Assembly (NCBI GenBank): GCA_903833215.1
Contig: CAILEM010000153.1
Coordinates: 212,996 to 276,995, forward strand
Reading direction: 5' to 3'
DNA from: an uncultured Armatimonadota bacterium
GTDB lineage: Bacteria > Armatimonadota > Fimbriimonadia > Fimbriimonadales > Fimbriimonadaceae
DNA: 64,000 nt
The notes under the pieces are model-generated. The model was given only the letters and a program-made list of their open reading frames with translations, ran no database searches and was not told the DNA's origin. Numbering within the stretch: position 1 is the stretch's first letter; every line of letters begins with the position of its first letter. Both the position numbers and the translations under genes were made by a program. Below, one piece after another: positions 9,571-19,019 of this stretch.

Positions 9571-11004
9571 ATGATGGGATCACCACAAATTATTCAGGGC
9601 GGTATGGGTGTGGCCGTATCCTCCTGGAGACTAGCCCGCGCTGTTTCTCAGTGCGGTCAGCTCGGAGTCGTCAGTGGAACAGGCCTTGACGCGGTTCTTG
9701 CCCGCCGCCTCCAGGTCGGAGATCCAGACGGACAGATGCGAGTCGCTCTGGATGCCTTCCCAATTCCAGAGATGGCCCAAAGGATCCTGAATCGCTACTT
9801 CGTGCCCGACGGGAAGAAGAGCAACAAGCCTTTTAAGAGCAAACCGATTGCGGTTCAGAACTCGTCCAAGTTCCTTTTGGAACTCACCGTCGTCGCTAAT
9901 TTTGTTGAGGTCTTTCTTGCCAAAAAGGGCCACAACGGGTTGGTGGGAATCAACCTGCTTGAAAAAATCCAGATGCCCACACTGCCTTCGCTCTACGGCG
10001 CGATGTTGGCTGGCGTAGACTATGTGTTGATGGGAGCCGGAATTCCCAGAGCAATCCCGGCAATGCTGGACAAGCTGTCGCAGCTTCAACCCACCCAGCT
10101 AAAGCTGGACGTCCAAGGTGCGCAACCGGGCGAAGAATTCATGGTCGACTTCGACCCAGCTCATTTCACACCTGAGGGTGTAACAAGTCTTCCACGTCCC
10201 AAGTTTTTGGCGATCATTGCTTCCTCCACTCTTGCCATCACACTGGCGAGAAAGAGCACGGGCAAAGTGGACGGATTCGTCGTCGAAGGCTGGACGGCAG
10301 GCGGACACAACGCCCCACCTCGCGGTGCGATGCAACTGGATGAGAATGGGGAACCCATTTATGGGCCACGAGACGTTCCAGATCTTGCCGAAATCGCAAA
10401 ACTTGAGCTACCTTTCTGGCTCGCAGGTTCCTATGCAGACCCAGCGAAGCTCCAAGAAGCCCTCTCGATGGGTGCTGCTGGCATTCAGGTAGGAACCGCA
10501 TTTGCCTTCTGTGAAGAGTCAGGCATCGATCCAGACGTTCGGACCCGGGCCATCGAAAAATGCCTCAGGGGCGAAGGTAGTGTTCACACGGATCCTCTCG
10601 CATCACCAACCGGCTTCCCTTTCAAGGTCTTTAATCTCGAAGGCAGTCTTTCGGATGACCAAGCTTACGAAGGGCGAACGCGGATTTGTGACCTCGGCTA
10701 CCTACGACAGGTCTACCGAAAAGACGATGGCACTGTCGGCTACCGCTGCCCTGCCGAACCTATTGAGGACTTTGTTGAGAAGGGTGGGAAGGAAGAGGAA
10801 ACCGTTGGACGCAAGTGTGTCTGCAACGGACTATTTGCAACGATAGGTCTGCCCCAAATTAGGAAGGACGGACAAATTGAACCCACTCTCATCACGGCGG
10901 GCGATGATGTCGCGAACCTGATCAAGTTTGTTCGCCCCGGTTCCACGAGCTACCACGCATCTGACGTGGTTGCTTTCCTCCTCGGAGAAAAGAGCAAAGG
11001 TTAG
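9571..11004 (+). CDS. Nitronate monooxygenase-family flavoprotein
   Basis: 477 residues with a TIM-barrel FMN-dependent oxidoreductase signature. The opening IIQGGMGVAVSSWRLARAVSQCGQLGVVSGTGL is shared by nitronate monooxygenases and related 2-nitropropane dioxygenases. The VVEGWTAGGHNAP loop supplies the usual His, and AGIQVGTAFAFCEESG forms the late phosphate-binding region. The length exceeds the ~330-350 of standard class I enzymes: the extra C-terminal part contains several Cys (RICDLGYLR, YRCPAEP, RKCVCNGL), so a metal site is possible. The start is one of two adjacent ATGs with no clear Shine-Dalgarno. The natural substrate is not predictable. Confidence 0.82.
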   Translation: MMGSPQIIQGGMGVAVSSWRLARAVSQCGQLGVVSGTGLDAVLARRLQVGDPDGQMRVALDAFPIPEMAQRILNRYFVPDGKKSNKPFKSKPIAVQNSSKFLLELTVVANFVEVFLAKKGHNGLVGINLLEKIQMPTLPSLYGAMLAGVDYVLMGAGIPRAIPAMLDKLSQLQPTQLKLDVQGAQPGEEFMVDFDPAHFTPEGVTSLPRPKFLAIIASSTLAITLARKSTGKVDGFVVEGWTAGGHNAPPRGAMQLDENGEPIYGPRDVPDLAEIAKLELPFWLAGSYADPAKLQEALSMGAAGIQVGTAFAFCEESGIDPDVRTRAIEKCLRGEGSVHTDPLASPTGFPFKVFNLEGSLSDDQAYEGRTRICDLGYLRQVYRKDDGTVGYRCPAEPIEDFVEKGGKEEETVGRKCVCNGLFATIGLPQIRKDGQIEPTLITAGDDVANLIKFVRPGSTSYHASDVVAFLLGEKSKG

Positions 11005-11025
11005 ATCCTACGTCGCCGAATAAGC

Positions 11026-11070
11026 AAAGAAGCCGGGAGCTTGGACTTGGTCCAGGCTCCCGGCTTCTTT
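11026..11070. terminator. Strong bidirectional intrinsic terminator
   Basis: AAAGAAGCCGGGAGC (11026-11040) pairs perfectly with GCTCCCGGCTTCTTT (11056-11070). The 15-base interior itself pairs (TGGAC/GTCCA) to leave a TTG loop, making a stem of about 20 pairs. A-tracts on one side and T-tracts on the other fit termination in both directions. It lies exactly between the convergent nitronate monooxygenase and Hsp20 genes. Confidence 0.92.
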
Positions 11071-11077
11071 GTTCTTC

Positions 11078-11500
11078 CTAATTTGTCGTTCGCCCAGAAA
11101 TTCGCTTCTTGGGCATATGAACTTTCAGGACCCCGCGTTTGTACTTTGCCGTCGCGTTAGAGACATCAACCTTATCGTTCAACGGAATACGACACATGAA
11201 ATCTCCAAATCGACGTTGCATCTGAATATATTCCTCGGCATCCTCAGAGTCGTGATCGAAATCACGGCATCCGCCAATGCACAAAACATCGTCGTGCCAC
11301 GAGAATTGAAGCGCATCTTCATCAACTCCGGGGAGGTCAATATAAGCAACGTATTCGCGCGGCGTATCCTTCAGATCGATGGGAGGGTGATAGCAACCGC
11401 CTTGGACGTCGTCGCCGTCCTGAAACTGGACGGGTTGTGTGACGGCCTTTCGGATCACGTCTTCGATTGATGCTGTAGGGTCTGTACTCAATGTGGTCAT
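11078..11500 (-). CDS. Small heat-shock protein, Hsp20/alpha-crystallin family
   Basis: 140 residues. The alpha-crystallin domain spans about residues 45-135: YVAYIDLPGVDEDAL, the strand DDVLCIGG, RRFGDFMCRIPL, and the closing A-x-Y-x-x-GVLKVHMPK. Hsp20 proteins are ATP-independent holdases that oligomerise and protect unfolding proteins. GGAG abuts the ATG at 11500, which is too close for a normal Shine-Dalgarno, so a TTG three codons in could also be used. It is divergent from the LuxR/PAS regulator 123 bp away, sharing its promoter region, and heads a stress cassette. Confidence 0.93.
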   Translation of the reverse strand: MTTLSTDPTASIEDVIRKAVTQPVQFQDGDDVQGGCYHPPIDLKDTPREYVAYIDLPGVDEDALQFSWHDDVLCIGGCRDFDHDSEDAEEYIQMQRRFGDFMCRIPLNDKVDVSNATAKYKRGVLKVHMPKKRISGRTTN

Positions 11501-11623
11501 CTCCAGGAAATGCCTGCGAGTTTCAATTCTTCGCCATCCTGATCGAAGTCACAAGTCGTCAAAGATGAGTCAGGATTCCTTTGTCATGGTTTCTACTGAC
11601 ACGTACCTTGTATCATAGGGCTA

Positions 11624-12304
11624 ATGGATCAACGCCCACCGATCATGGCTGAGACTTTATCGGACCGTGAACGCCAATTGGTCGTCCTCGCTTCAAAAGG
11701 TTTGACGGATACCGCCATCGCCCATAAACTGGGAATCAGCCTTGCAACCGTCGGTACCTACTGGGGGCGTGTACGCATAAAGTTTGGACCCCTCAACCGT
11801 ACGGAGTTGGTCGCAGTTTTTCTCCAAGAGCAAGCCGCCACAGTTGTTGAAGGCCTTAGGGCAGAAAACAAAGTCCTCCTAGAAACTCTTGACGAGAAGT
11901 CGAAGACCGAGTCGATGCTAAAGACAAGCCTTGAGCTTTTTCGCGGGCTAGTCGAAACGGCTCCCGATGCGATCTTACTTGTCAATGAAACCGGACTTAT
12001 TCAACTTGCCAACCAGCAGTCTGAAGAGATGTTCGGCTATGGTAGCGGAGAGATGTTGGGACTCCAAGTTGACATGCTCGTTCCAATCAGGTTCCGGCCC
12101 AATCACCCCGAGAACAGGGATGCGTATCACATAAATCCCGTCAAGCGACGCATGGGTGAGCACATGGCCACCTACGCCGTCAGGAAGGATGGTTCTGAGT
12201 TCCCAATGGCAACCGCCTTAAGCGCTACCGAAACGCACAACGGTTTGCTCGTCACCTGTATCGTTAGGGACTTGACTGACACCCTCGACCTATTCGCAAA
12301 GTAG
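11624..12304 (+). CDS. LuxR-type HTH regulator with C-terminal PAS domain
   Basis: 226 residues. Residues 10-65 form a GerE/LuxR helix-turn-helix (LSDRERQLVVLASKGLTDTA, IAHKLGISLATVGTYWGRVR). Residues about 70-105 are a predicted coiled coil. Residues about 105-226 are a PAS domain (LFRGLVETAPDAILLVNETG, NQQSEEMFGYGSGEMLG, RKDGSEFPMA). The DNA-binding part comes first, the reverse of most PAS-LuxR proteins. TATCAT seven bases before the ATG could be a -10, making the transcript nearly leaderless; no good -35 is visible. Its position suggests it controls the neighbouring Hsp20, phosphoketolase, acetate kinase and Usp genes. Confidence 0.88.
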   Translation: MDQRPPIMAETLSDRERQLVVLASKGLTDTAIAHKLGISLATVGTYWGRVRIKFGPLNRTELVAVFLQEQAATVVEGLRAENKVLLETLDEKSKTESMLKTSLELFRGLVETAPDAILLVNETGLIQLANQQSEEMFGYGSGEMLGLQVDMLVPIRFRPNHPENRDAYHINPVKRRMGEHMATYAVRKDGSEFPMATALSATETHNGLLVTCIVRDLTDTLDLFAK

Positions 12305-12432
12305 TCCGCTTCGCAAAAAGATCAGAACTTCTGATTCCATGGCGTTAAGATTTTACGACGCTCGCCGACAATCTTCGCATAGGCCATTTTCAGGCAGAGA
12401 ATTACTTGCTCTTGTGCTAGTAACTCACCGAG

Positions 12433-12993
12433 ATGGACCTGCGGACGATCATGGAATCTTATTCTCACCACAATCAGTTTGTAGCCGAGTTTCGTTTTCG
12501 AGGCGCAGCCGAGGAAGCCATTCGAGAACTTGGGGAAGCCAAATTCAACCTAAGGCAGTTCTCAATAGTTGCTCGCAAGGGAAATCCGTTACTCCTGGAT
12601 GAGATGCACGATCGACCTACCAAGGTAGCGTCAGGTTGGCGAGACCTTCAATCTCTTTGTTCAACTCTTTCAGGAATTCTGCTGGCACCCACCGATGTCT
12701 ACATTGGGGGAGTCGGAAGCGTTTTTGTGGCGGGCCGAGCGGTAACAAGTATCGACCAAGCAATCGCAAATGCGTCGAATGATGGTGGCCACGACACACT
12801 CCGCCGGATGTTCCTTCGGATGGGCATCTCCAACGAAAGAGCCAAGTTCTACGCGACATCCGTAGAAGACGGAAACTTTGTCCTGGTATTCGCTGGAAAC
12901 GATCGTGAACTGAACCAAGCCAGATCGTTGGTGTCGCCGTTCAGCACAACCTATCTCGAATATAGCGAACACAATCTTCCGATTGCGGTCTAA
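12433..12993 (+). CDS. General-stress-like protein (17M/DUF1269-type fold)
   Basis: 186 residues without signal peptide. The first 45 residues (FVAEFRFRGAAEEAIRELG, KFNLRQFSIVARKGN) resemble the ferredoxin-like fold of general stress protein 17M/DUF1269 proteins. A glycine-rich middle (LLAPTDVYIGGVGSVFVAGR) could insert in or sit on a membrane, and a second alpha/beta half (RRMFLRMGISNERAKFYATSVEDGNFVLVFAG) ends the protein. Placement between a stress regulator and phosphoketolase supports a stress role. No enzymatic motif is visible and the family call is tentative. Confidence 0.6.
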   Translation: MDLRTIMESYSHHNQFVAEFRFRGAAEEAIRELGEAKFNLRQFSIVARKGNPLLLDEMHDRPTKVASGWRDLQSLCSTLSGILLAPTDVYIGGVGSVFVAGRAVTSIDQAIANASNDGGHDTLRRMFLRMGISNERAKFYATSVEDGNFVLVFAGNDRELNQARSLVSPFSTTYLEYSEHNLPIAV

Positions 12994-13065
12994 TTTCTCG
13001 GTACCGACTTTGCTCAATAGCTCACTGTTGGGCAGATATGCCGGTACTCCCACGAGAAATTTGAG

Positions 13066-15450
13066 ATGCGAAACGTTTGCGATACCGTATCCTCGTCTTC
13101 TTCCATCGACAATCAAGAACTGCTCAGAATTGATGCCTACTGGAGGGCAGCAAACTATCTGTCCGTCGGTCAGATCTATCTTCTGAACAACCCTCTCCTT
13201 ACGGAGCCCCTACAACATTCCGACATCAAACCTCGCCTACTGGGGCATTGGGGAACAACACCGGGGCTGAACTTTATCTACGCCCACATGAATCGGGCGA
13301 TCAAACTTTACGACCTTGACGCCATCTTCGTATGTGGTCCTGGTCACGGTGGACCTGGAGTGGTTGCGAACGCCTACCTTGAAGGTACTTACAGCGAGGT
13401 CTATCCTGCGATCTCAAAGGACACTGAAGGGATCCGGCGCCTGTTCAAACAGTTTTCTTTCCCTGGTGGCATTCCCAGCCATGTCGCGCCTGAAACACCT
13501 GGATCCATCCATGAAGGTGGAGAACTTGGTTATGCCCTCTCACATGCATTCGGGGCCGCGTTCGATAATCCTGATCTGTTCGTTTGCTGTGTCGTTGGCG
13601 ACGGCGAGGCAGAAACGGGCCCGCTTTCGACTGGATGGCACGGGATCAAATTCCTGAATCCCGCAACGGACGGCGTTGTCCTTCCAATCCTGCACCTGAA
13701 CGGCTACAAAATCGCCAACCCAACCATCTTTGGAAGGATGTCTGACAGCGATCTGGCCGCCTTCTTTACAGGGCTGGGATATGAACCAGTATTTGTTGAA
13801 GGGAGCGATCCGATCCCGACTCACGATCTCATGGCGAAATCTATGGACGCTGTCGTTGCGAAGATCGATGAGATTCAACAAGCTGCAAGAGGAGGTCAGT
13901 CACCCGATTGCCCCCGATGGCCAATGATCATCCTTCGCACGCCGAAGGGATGGACAGGCCCCAAGGTGGTCGACGGCTTGCCAAGTGAAGGCACCTGGCG
14001 ATCCCACCAAGTACCCATCGCACATATGGAGAAGCCAGGGCACCTTGAGCTTCTCGAGCAATGGCTAAAGAGTTATCGACACGAAGACTTGTTCGACGCC
14101 ACAGGAACGCTAATACCTGAGCTAGCCGAACTTCCCCCGAAGGGCCTCCGGCGCATGAGTGCCAACCCCCACAGCAACGGCGGGTTACTGCGCAAAGACC
14201 TCGTACTGCCTGATTTTCGAGACTATGCGGTCAAGATCTCAAGCCCTGGCAAGATTCAGGCCGAGTCGACCCGTGCAGTGGGTTACCTTCTCCGCGATGT
14301 CGTAAAGCTGAACATCGAGGAGCGAAATTTCCGCGTATTCGGCCCCGACGAAACCGCGTCAAATCGACTGGATGCCTTGTTCGAAGTCACGAATCGCGTT
14401 TGGATGGAAACGATTATCGAAGGCGATACTAGCCTTGCCCAAGACGGGCGAGTGATGGAGGTGCTCAGCGAGCACAACTGCCAAGGCTGGCTGGAGGGGT
14501 ATCTCCTCACTGGAAGGCACGGGTTCTTCTCTTGCTACGAGGCGTTCATCCACATAATCGACTCGATGTTCAACCAGCACGCGAAGTGGCTGAAGGTCAC
14601 ACGACACATTCCGTGGAGGAAGCCGATCTCGTCGCTCACCTATCTCCTGACTTCCCACGTGTGGCGCCAGGATCACAACGGGTTTTCCCACCAAGACCCA
14701 GGGTTCATCGACCACGTGGTTAACAAGAAAGCCGAAATCGTGCGTGTTTACCTTCCTCCCGATGCGAACACGCTGCTATCGGTCACTGACCACTGCCTTC
14801 GCAGTAAGAACTATATCAATGTCATCGTAGCCGGTAAGCAACCGCAGCTTCAGTTCCTAGAAATGGACGCAGCCGTGAGGCATTGCCAGGCAGGCATCGG
14901 AATCTGGGAATGGGCCAGTAACGACCAAGGAGGCGATCCTGACGTCGTAATGGCATGTGCTGGCGATGTGCCGACGCTGGAAACACTGGCGGCTGTCGCA
15001 ATTCTGCGAGAACATTGCCCGAATCTCAAGGTCAGGGTCATCAACATCGTCGATCTGATGGCGCTTGAACCACCTAAAGAGCATCCGCATGGTCTCGGCG
15101 ACGCCGAATTCGACTCGCTGTTCACCACCGACAAACCGGTTGTGCTGTGTTATCACGGCTATCCGTGGCTCATTCATCGACTCACATATCGCCGTACCAA
15201 CCACGGGAATATCCACGTTCGGGGATACAAAGAAGAGGGCACGACAACTACGCCGTTTGACATGTGTGTGATGAACGAGATCGACCGATTCCACTTGGTG
15301 GGTGACGTCATCGATCGAGTCCCATCTCTGGGTTACCACGCAGCGTATACGAAGCAGTGGGTTCGAGATCAATTGATGGATCACAAGGCTTATATTCGCG
15401 AGCATGGCGACGACAAGCCTGAAATTCGAGACTGGGTCTGGCCCTATTGA
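13066..15450 (+). CDS. xfp: Xylulose-5-phosphate/fructose-6-phosphate phosphoketolase
   Basis: 794 residues, the usual length. This thiamine-diphosphate enzyme splits xylulose-5-P or fructose-6-P with phosphate to give acetyl-phosphate plus glyceraldehyde-3-P or erythrose-4-P. Diagnostic stretches are [60 protein letters not shown], the ThDP-binding [28 protein letters not shown], and near the C-terminus [35 protein letters not shown] (only parts matter). The ATG at 13066 follows a weak GAG-rich leader. Acetate kinase begins four bases after the stop, so the two form an operon that turns acetyl-phosphate into ATP and acetate. Confidence 0.97.
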   Translation: MRNVCDTVSSSSSIDNQELLRIDAYWRAANYLSVGQIYLLNNPLLTEPLQHSDIKPRLLGHWGTTPGLNFIYAHMNRAIKLYDLDAIFVCGPGHGGPGVVANAYLEGTYSEVYPAISKDTEGIRRLFKQFSFPGGIPSHVAPETPGSIHEGGELGYALSHAFGAAFDNPDLFVCCVVGDGEAETGPLSTGWHGIKFLNPATDGVVLPILHLNGYKIANPTIFGRMSDSDLAAFFTGLGYEPVFVEGSDPIPTHDLMAKSMDAVVAKIDEIQQAARGGQSPDCPRWPMIILRTPKGWTGPKVVDGLPSEGTWRSHQVPIAHMEKPGHLELLEQWLKSYRHEDLFDATGTLIPELAELPPKGLRRMSANPHSNGGLLRKDLVLPDFRDYAVKISSPGKIQAESTRAVGYLLRDVVKLNIEERNFRVFGPDETASNRLDALFEVTNRVWMETIIEGDTSLAQDGRVMEVLSEHNCQGWLEGYLLTGRHGFFSCYEAFIHIIDSMFNQHAKWLKVTRHIPWRKPISSLTYLLTSHVWRQDHNGFSHQDPGFIDHVVNKKAEIVRVYLPPDANTLLSVTDHCLRSKNYINVIVAGKQPQLQFLEMDAAVRHCQAGIGIWEWASNDQGGDPDVVMACAGDVPTLETLAAVAILREHCPNLKVRVINIVDLMALEPPKEHPHGLGDAEFDSLFTTDKPVVLCYHGYPWLIHRLTYRRTNHGNIHVRGYKEEGTTTTPFDMCVMNEIDRFHLVGDVIDRVPSLGYHAAYTKQWVRDQLMDHKAYIREHGDDKPEIRDWVWPY

Positions 15451-15454
15451 GACG

Positions 15455-16636
15455 ATGAATATCCTCAGCCTAAACCCAGGTAGCTCAAGTCTGAAGTTTG
15501 GGCTCTTCAGCCTGGATGATACGGGAAATCCGACTCCGCTCATCCGGGGCTCACTTGAACAACTCGGTTCGCCGAGTGCAAATCTCACAACGACGGATGG
15601 CACCGGCAAAGCGTCTAGCTCAGACGTCGGACCTGTAAAGCTCTCCGAGGCGGTAAAACACGCCGTTGACGAATGCCGTCAGCACGGCACCATATCCGCC
15701 GTCGGATGTCGCGTCGTCCACGGGGGAAATGCTTTTTCACATCCAACCGTGGTTGATCAAGCGACACTTGCGACCATAAAGTCGCTGGCCCCACTGCATA
15801 ACGCCCGCGATGTCGAATCCATCGAAGCTGCGAGAAAGGTGCTCGGCGAGATTTCTATCGTGGCGGTGTTCGATACCGCGTTTCACCAGACACTTCCCAA
15901 GATTGCATCGACCTATGCCCTGCCGCGTGAATTGATTGAGAGCCACCACCTTCGGCGTTTTGGCTTCCATGGAATCTCCTACCAATACGTGTCGGAGAGG
16001 CTACGATCGATCAACGGGCACAACTTCGAAAAGCTCGTTATTTGCCATCTCGGAAACGGCGCCAGCGTCTGCGCGGTCCGCAACGGTCAGAGTATCGACA
16101 CCAGCATGGGCATGACCCCTCTTGAAGGTCTGGTGATGGGGACGCGCTCTGGGGATGTCGATCCCGGATTGATTCTGTATTTGGAGCGAGAAGCGCATAT
16201 CCATATGCGCGAACTCGACAAGATGCTCAACTCCGCGAGTGGACTGCTAGGCCTGTCGGGACTCAGCGGTGACGTGAGAGAATTGGAGCAGGCAGCGAAA
16301 GATGGAAATCGAGACGCAAAACTTGCGATTGATGTCTTTGTTTATCGCGTCGCCAAATACATCGGAGCGTACGCTGTCGCACTGCAGGGCCTTTCCGCAA
16401 TCGCCTTCAGTGGCGGCATCGGGGAGCACTCGGCAACCATCCGCCAACGTGTGTGTGACATGCTTCGATTTCTTGGCGTCGCTGTTTCTCAAGATTACAG
16501 GGGCTCTCAGCCTATTCCGGGAGTAACTCGAATGGACCAATATGGGCCGGTTACGGTCTGGGTCGTCAAGACCGATGAGGAGGCACAGATCGCTAAGGAA
16601 ACAAGAAGCGCAATCCTCGGTTCTGCACTTCAATGA
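15455..16636 (+). CDS. ackA: Acetate kinase
   Basis: 393 residues. It converts acetyl-phosphate and ADP to acetate and ATP in the cytoplasm. Motifs: N-terminal MNILSLNPGSSSLKFGLF, CRVVHGGNAF, FDTAFHQTLP, RFGFHGISYQYVSERL, CHLGNGASVCAV, MTPLEGLVMGTRSGDVDPG, and the ASKHA-fold FSGGIGEHSATIR near the end. The frame extends upstream into the phosphoketolase gene, but the ATG at 15455 gives the exact family N-terminus and lies four bases past the xfp stop, so translation is probably coupled. No phosphotransacetylase is present, consistent with acetyl-phosphate coming directly from phosphoketolase. Confidence 0.97.
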   Translation: MNILSLNPGSSSLKFGLFSLDDTGNPTPLIRGSLEQLGSPSANLTTTDGTGKASSSDVGPVKLSEAVKHAVDECRQHGTISAVGCRVVHGGNAFSHPTVVDQATLATIKSLAPLHNARDVESIEAARKVLGEISIVAVFDTAFHQTLPKIASTYALPRELIESHHLRRFGFHGISYQYVSERLRSINGHNFEKLVICHLGNGASVCAVRNGQSIDTSMGMTPLEGLVMGTRSGDVDPGLILYLEREAHIHMRELDKMLNSASGLLGLSGLSGDVRELEQAAKDGNRDAKLAIDVFVYRVAKYIGAYAVALQGLSAIAFSGGIGEHSATIRQRVCDMLRFLGVAVSQDYRGSQPIPGVTRMDQYGPVTVWVVKTDEEAQIAKETRSAILGSALQ

Positions 16637-16728
16637 ACCTGTCCTATAAAAGTCTGACTCGGAACAAACGACTGCGTAAACGGCTCTTTTAGGTCTAGTC
16701 TAAAAACAAATATCCAGGAGAATTCGCT

Positions 16729-17622
16729 ATGAAATGCGTCGTAGGCGTTGATTTAGAAAGGCGGTCCGGCACCGCCATTGATCTGCTGGGTCGACTTCAA
16801 TTTTCGCTGGACGAGACACTGCTCGTCCACGTCACTGAGCCAGCTCAACTCACGATGCCGTACAGCGCGTATGGCATGTTTGCCGAAACCGATCAGATCT
16901 ATGACATGCTCCGAAAGTCGGGAGAGAATGTTCTGGCTGAGGCAAATGTCGAGGCCGTGAAGCAGAATCTCAATCCCAAGACCGAGATGTGCGAAGGCTT
17001 CCCGACAGCAACCCTATGCGAACGTGCCGATCAGATAGGCGCAAGCTTGATTGCGGTCTCGTCAACAGTTCGAGGAACCATTAGTGCCGTCTTTGGCGGA
17101 AGTGTTGCCCGAGGACTCACCATTGCTGCCCACCAATCGGTCCTCGTCGCTCGTGAAGATGCTTTGACCGATGAACCGATCCGAGCTGTGTTTGCAACGG
17201 ATCAGTCGCCGTACTGTGGCGAATGCGTCAAAGAGATCGTGAAATTTGCACCCAAGGGGATATCCCACTTGACCTTGCTCACTGTTCACGAGCGTGCAAA
17301 GCACGAGCATCACCTTTCGCTAATTCGTCACAACGACGCCCATCGCGTGATGGAAGAAGCCCACCAGAACCTCACAGATCGAGGCAACGACATCGCGAAG
17401 TGGCTCAGCGAATCCGGCATCCCGACTAACTCTATAGTGGAATCGGGGCATGTCGATGAGATGATTCACAAAACGATGAAAGAAACCAAAGCCAACCTTC
17501 TCATCGTTGGCTCCCAGGGCCATGGCTTCCTCGATCGAGTCATGGTTGGCAGTGTCTCGCTCCACCAAGTCATTAGCGAACGTTATCCCGTGCTACTTCT
17601 TAGGATTCCCAAGGCTCACTAA
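16729..17622 (+). CDS. Universal stress protein with two UspA domains
   Basis: 297 residues made of two tandem UspA domains (about 1-140 and 150-297). The second carries the ATP-binding pattern G-x2-G-x9-G-(S/T): GSQGHGFLDRVMVGSVS. The first has a related but weaker SSTVRGTISAVFGGSVARG. Such proteins bind ATP and adjust metabolism under stress or growth arrest. CCAGGAGAATTCGCT places a clear Shine-Dalgarno before the ATG. The 92-bp gap from ackA suggests its own promoter or read-through from the xfp-ackA operon. Confidence 0.9.
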   Translation: MKCVVGVDLERRSGTAIDLLGRLQFSLDETLLVHVTEPAQLTMPYSAYGMFAETDQIYDMLRKSGENVLAEANVEAVKQNLNPKTEMCEGFPTATLCERADQIGASLIAVSSTVRGTISAVFGGSVARGLTIAAHQSVLVAREDALTDEPIRAVFATDQSPYCGECVKEIVKFAPKGISHLTLLTVHERAKHEHHLSLIRHNDAHRVMEEAHQNLTDRGNDIAKWLSESGIPTNSIVESGHVDEMIHKTMKETKANLLIVGSQGHGFLDRVMVGSVSLHQVISERYPVLLLRIPKAH

Positions 17623-17758
17623 TCTTCATTTCAACATGCGCTCACGTCTCCGCTGTGCCGTATTCTCAGCCGATGGCTCGCCAAGGAGAGGTCTTTCATT
17701 TCTGACTCTCGCTCCCGATTACTCGGGGCTGGAGGCAATTGCCTCATTGACTAGGCAG

Positions 17759-18376
17759 TCACCTGATCTGCATCAGTTGACTGTCGAGGTCCTTCCACGC
17801 TTTGCGGAGTTCCGCTGTCCGACGCTTCACACGAGTGCGATCGGAGTTACTTGATATCCCAATCTTTCGGATCGAAGATGCGATCTGTGACACTAATCCC
17901 AATCGATCGTTCGCCTCAAATAGATCGATGAGTGCAGGAAGTGCAGCAGGGTTGCCAATCTGCCCAAGTGCACAGATAGCATTGCCACGGGCGATGGATT
18001 TTGACTTCGCTAGGGCAATCAAGCCAGGCACAGCCGGTTGAAATCGACGGCCCCCGAGTTCGTACGCGGCCATACCCGTAACTTCAGAGTCGGAGTCATT
18101 GAGCGCTGACAGAACCGCATCCAGGGCTACTTTTGTTTTTACTCCCTCAGAAAGCCCGACGACAGCGTAGAAACGTGTTCGAACGTCCTTCGACTTCATT
18201 TCTACAAGTAAGCCAGACATATTTGCCACTCCTGCCGAGAGCAGCTTCTTCATTGCCAGCTCGTGTGACTTACCACCCTCTCCTTCGGTAGCGGCAGCTT
18301 CCTTCGCTAGACCCACATGCTGGCCCAACAAGATTGGCAACAAGGCGATTACCACAGATATTGAATTGCGACACAT
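17759..18376 (-). CDS. Exported HEAT-repeat protein
   Basis: 205 residues. A hydrophobic N-terminus (ISVVIALLPILLGQHVGLA) acts as signal peptide. The mature part is HEAT/PBS-lyase-type helical repeats: TRFYAVVGLSEG, ALDAVLSALNDSDSEVTGMAAYELGG, ALPALIDLFEANDRLGLVSQIASSIRKIG. HEAT repeats mediate protein-protein contacts. It is convergent with the Usp gene and shows no catalytic motif. The same repeat type recurs in the glycosyltransferase at 21.3-23.3 kb, but the two genes are not adjacent. Confidence 0.8.
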   Translation of the reverse strand: MCRNSISVVIALLPILLGQHVGLAKEAAATEGEGGKSHELAMKKLLSAGVANMSGLLVEMKSKDVRTRFYAVVGLSEGVKTKVALDAVLSALNDSDSEVTGMAAYELGGRRFQPAVPGLIALAKSKSIARGNAICALGQIGNPAALPALIDLFEANDRLGLVSQIASSIRKIGISSNSDRTRVKRRTAELRKAWKDLDSQLMQIR

Positions 18377-18444
18377 GAATCCACCCTAGATCGGAAACGA
18401 ATCACTTCGAAATTACCTGAGCCTGCAAGAACACTGAGGCGCAT

Positions 18445-19017
18445 ATGCTTGCAGAAAAGGAAGCCTGCAAACCCGTTTGGTATAACCACCAAATGGGTGG
18501 CTTGGAGATTGAGATTCAGCGACTCATAACTCTTGACGGTATCGGAACGTTGGCCGAAATTGCCCGAGCCGAGGGATTTCGCATGGTCGATCGGCTACGC
18601 CGTGAGTGGGCAGACGGCACTCAGTGCTTTAACCAGCCGGGTGAGCAGTTGTTTGGTGCCTATGTCTCCGGACAACTGGTGGGGATCGGCGGCGTGAACC
18701 GGCAGGACGCCACCACCGGTCGGGTCCGCAGGGTGTACGTCCTACCCGATTTCCGGCGACGCGGAGTCGCTACCGTCCTACTGCAGAAAGTCATTGAGTT
18801 GAGTCGAGGACACTTCTCCCTGTTGGTCCTTCACACCGATAACCCCGATGCATCTTTCTTTTACGAAGCGAGCGGATTTGCTCGTCTTGTCGGCGAGCAA
18901 CCGACGGCTATCACACACCGCATGAGTCTAGAGGAAGCGCGCTCCGACAACCAATTTCGAGTTATTTCCACCCGAGTAGGGTCCTTCGTCCAAAGTCATG
19001 AGGCAGATGAACCCTAA
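18445..19017 (+). CDS. GNAT-family N-acetyltransferase
   Basis: 190 residues. The GNAT core lies at about 75-155: QLVGIGGVNRQ (beta4), VRRVYVLPDFRRRGVATVLLQKVI holding the acetyl-CoA pyrophosphate-binding R-x-x-G-x-A pattern, and LLVLHTDNPDASFFYEASGFARL. It transfers an acyl group from CoA to an unknown amine. An in-frame ATG 17 codons downstream (MGGLEIEIQRL) could be the true start. A small possible gene follows immediately after its stop. Confidence 0.88.
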   Translation: MLAEKEACKPVWYNHQMGGLEIEIQRLITLDGIGTLAEIARAEGFRMVDRLRREWADGTQCFNQPGEQLFGAYVSGQLVGIGGVNRQDATTGRVRRVYVLPDFRRRGVATVLLQKVIELSRGHFSLLVLHTDNPDASFFYEASGFARLVGEQPTAITHRMSLEEARSDNQFRVISTRVGSFVQSHEADEP

Positions 19018-19019
19018 CG

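Noticed and set aside
12994..13059. Inverted TTTCTCG/CGAGAAA before phosphoketolase
   Set aside because: Only seven pairs with a 46-base or longer loop, so likely chance.
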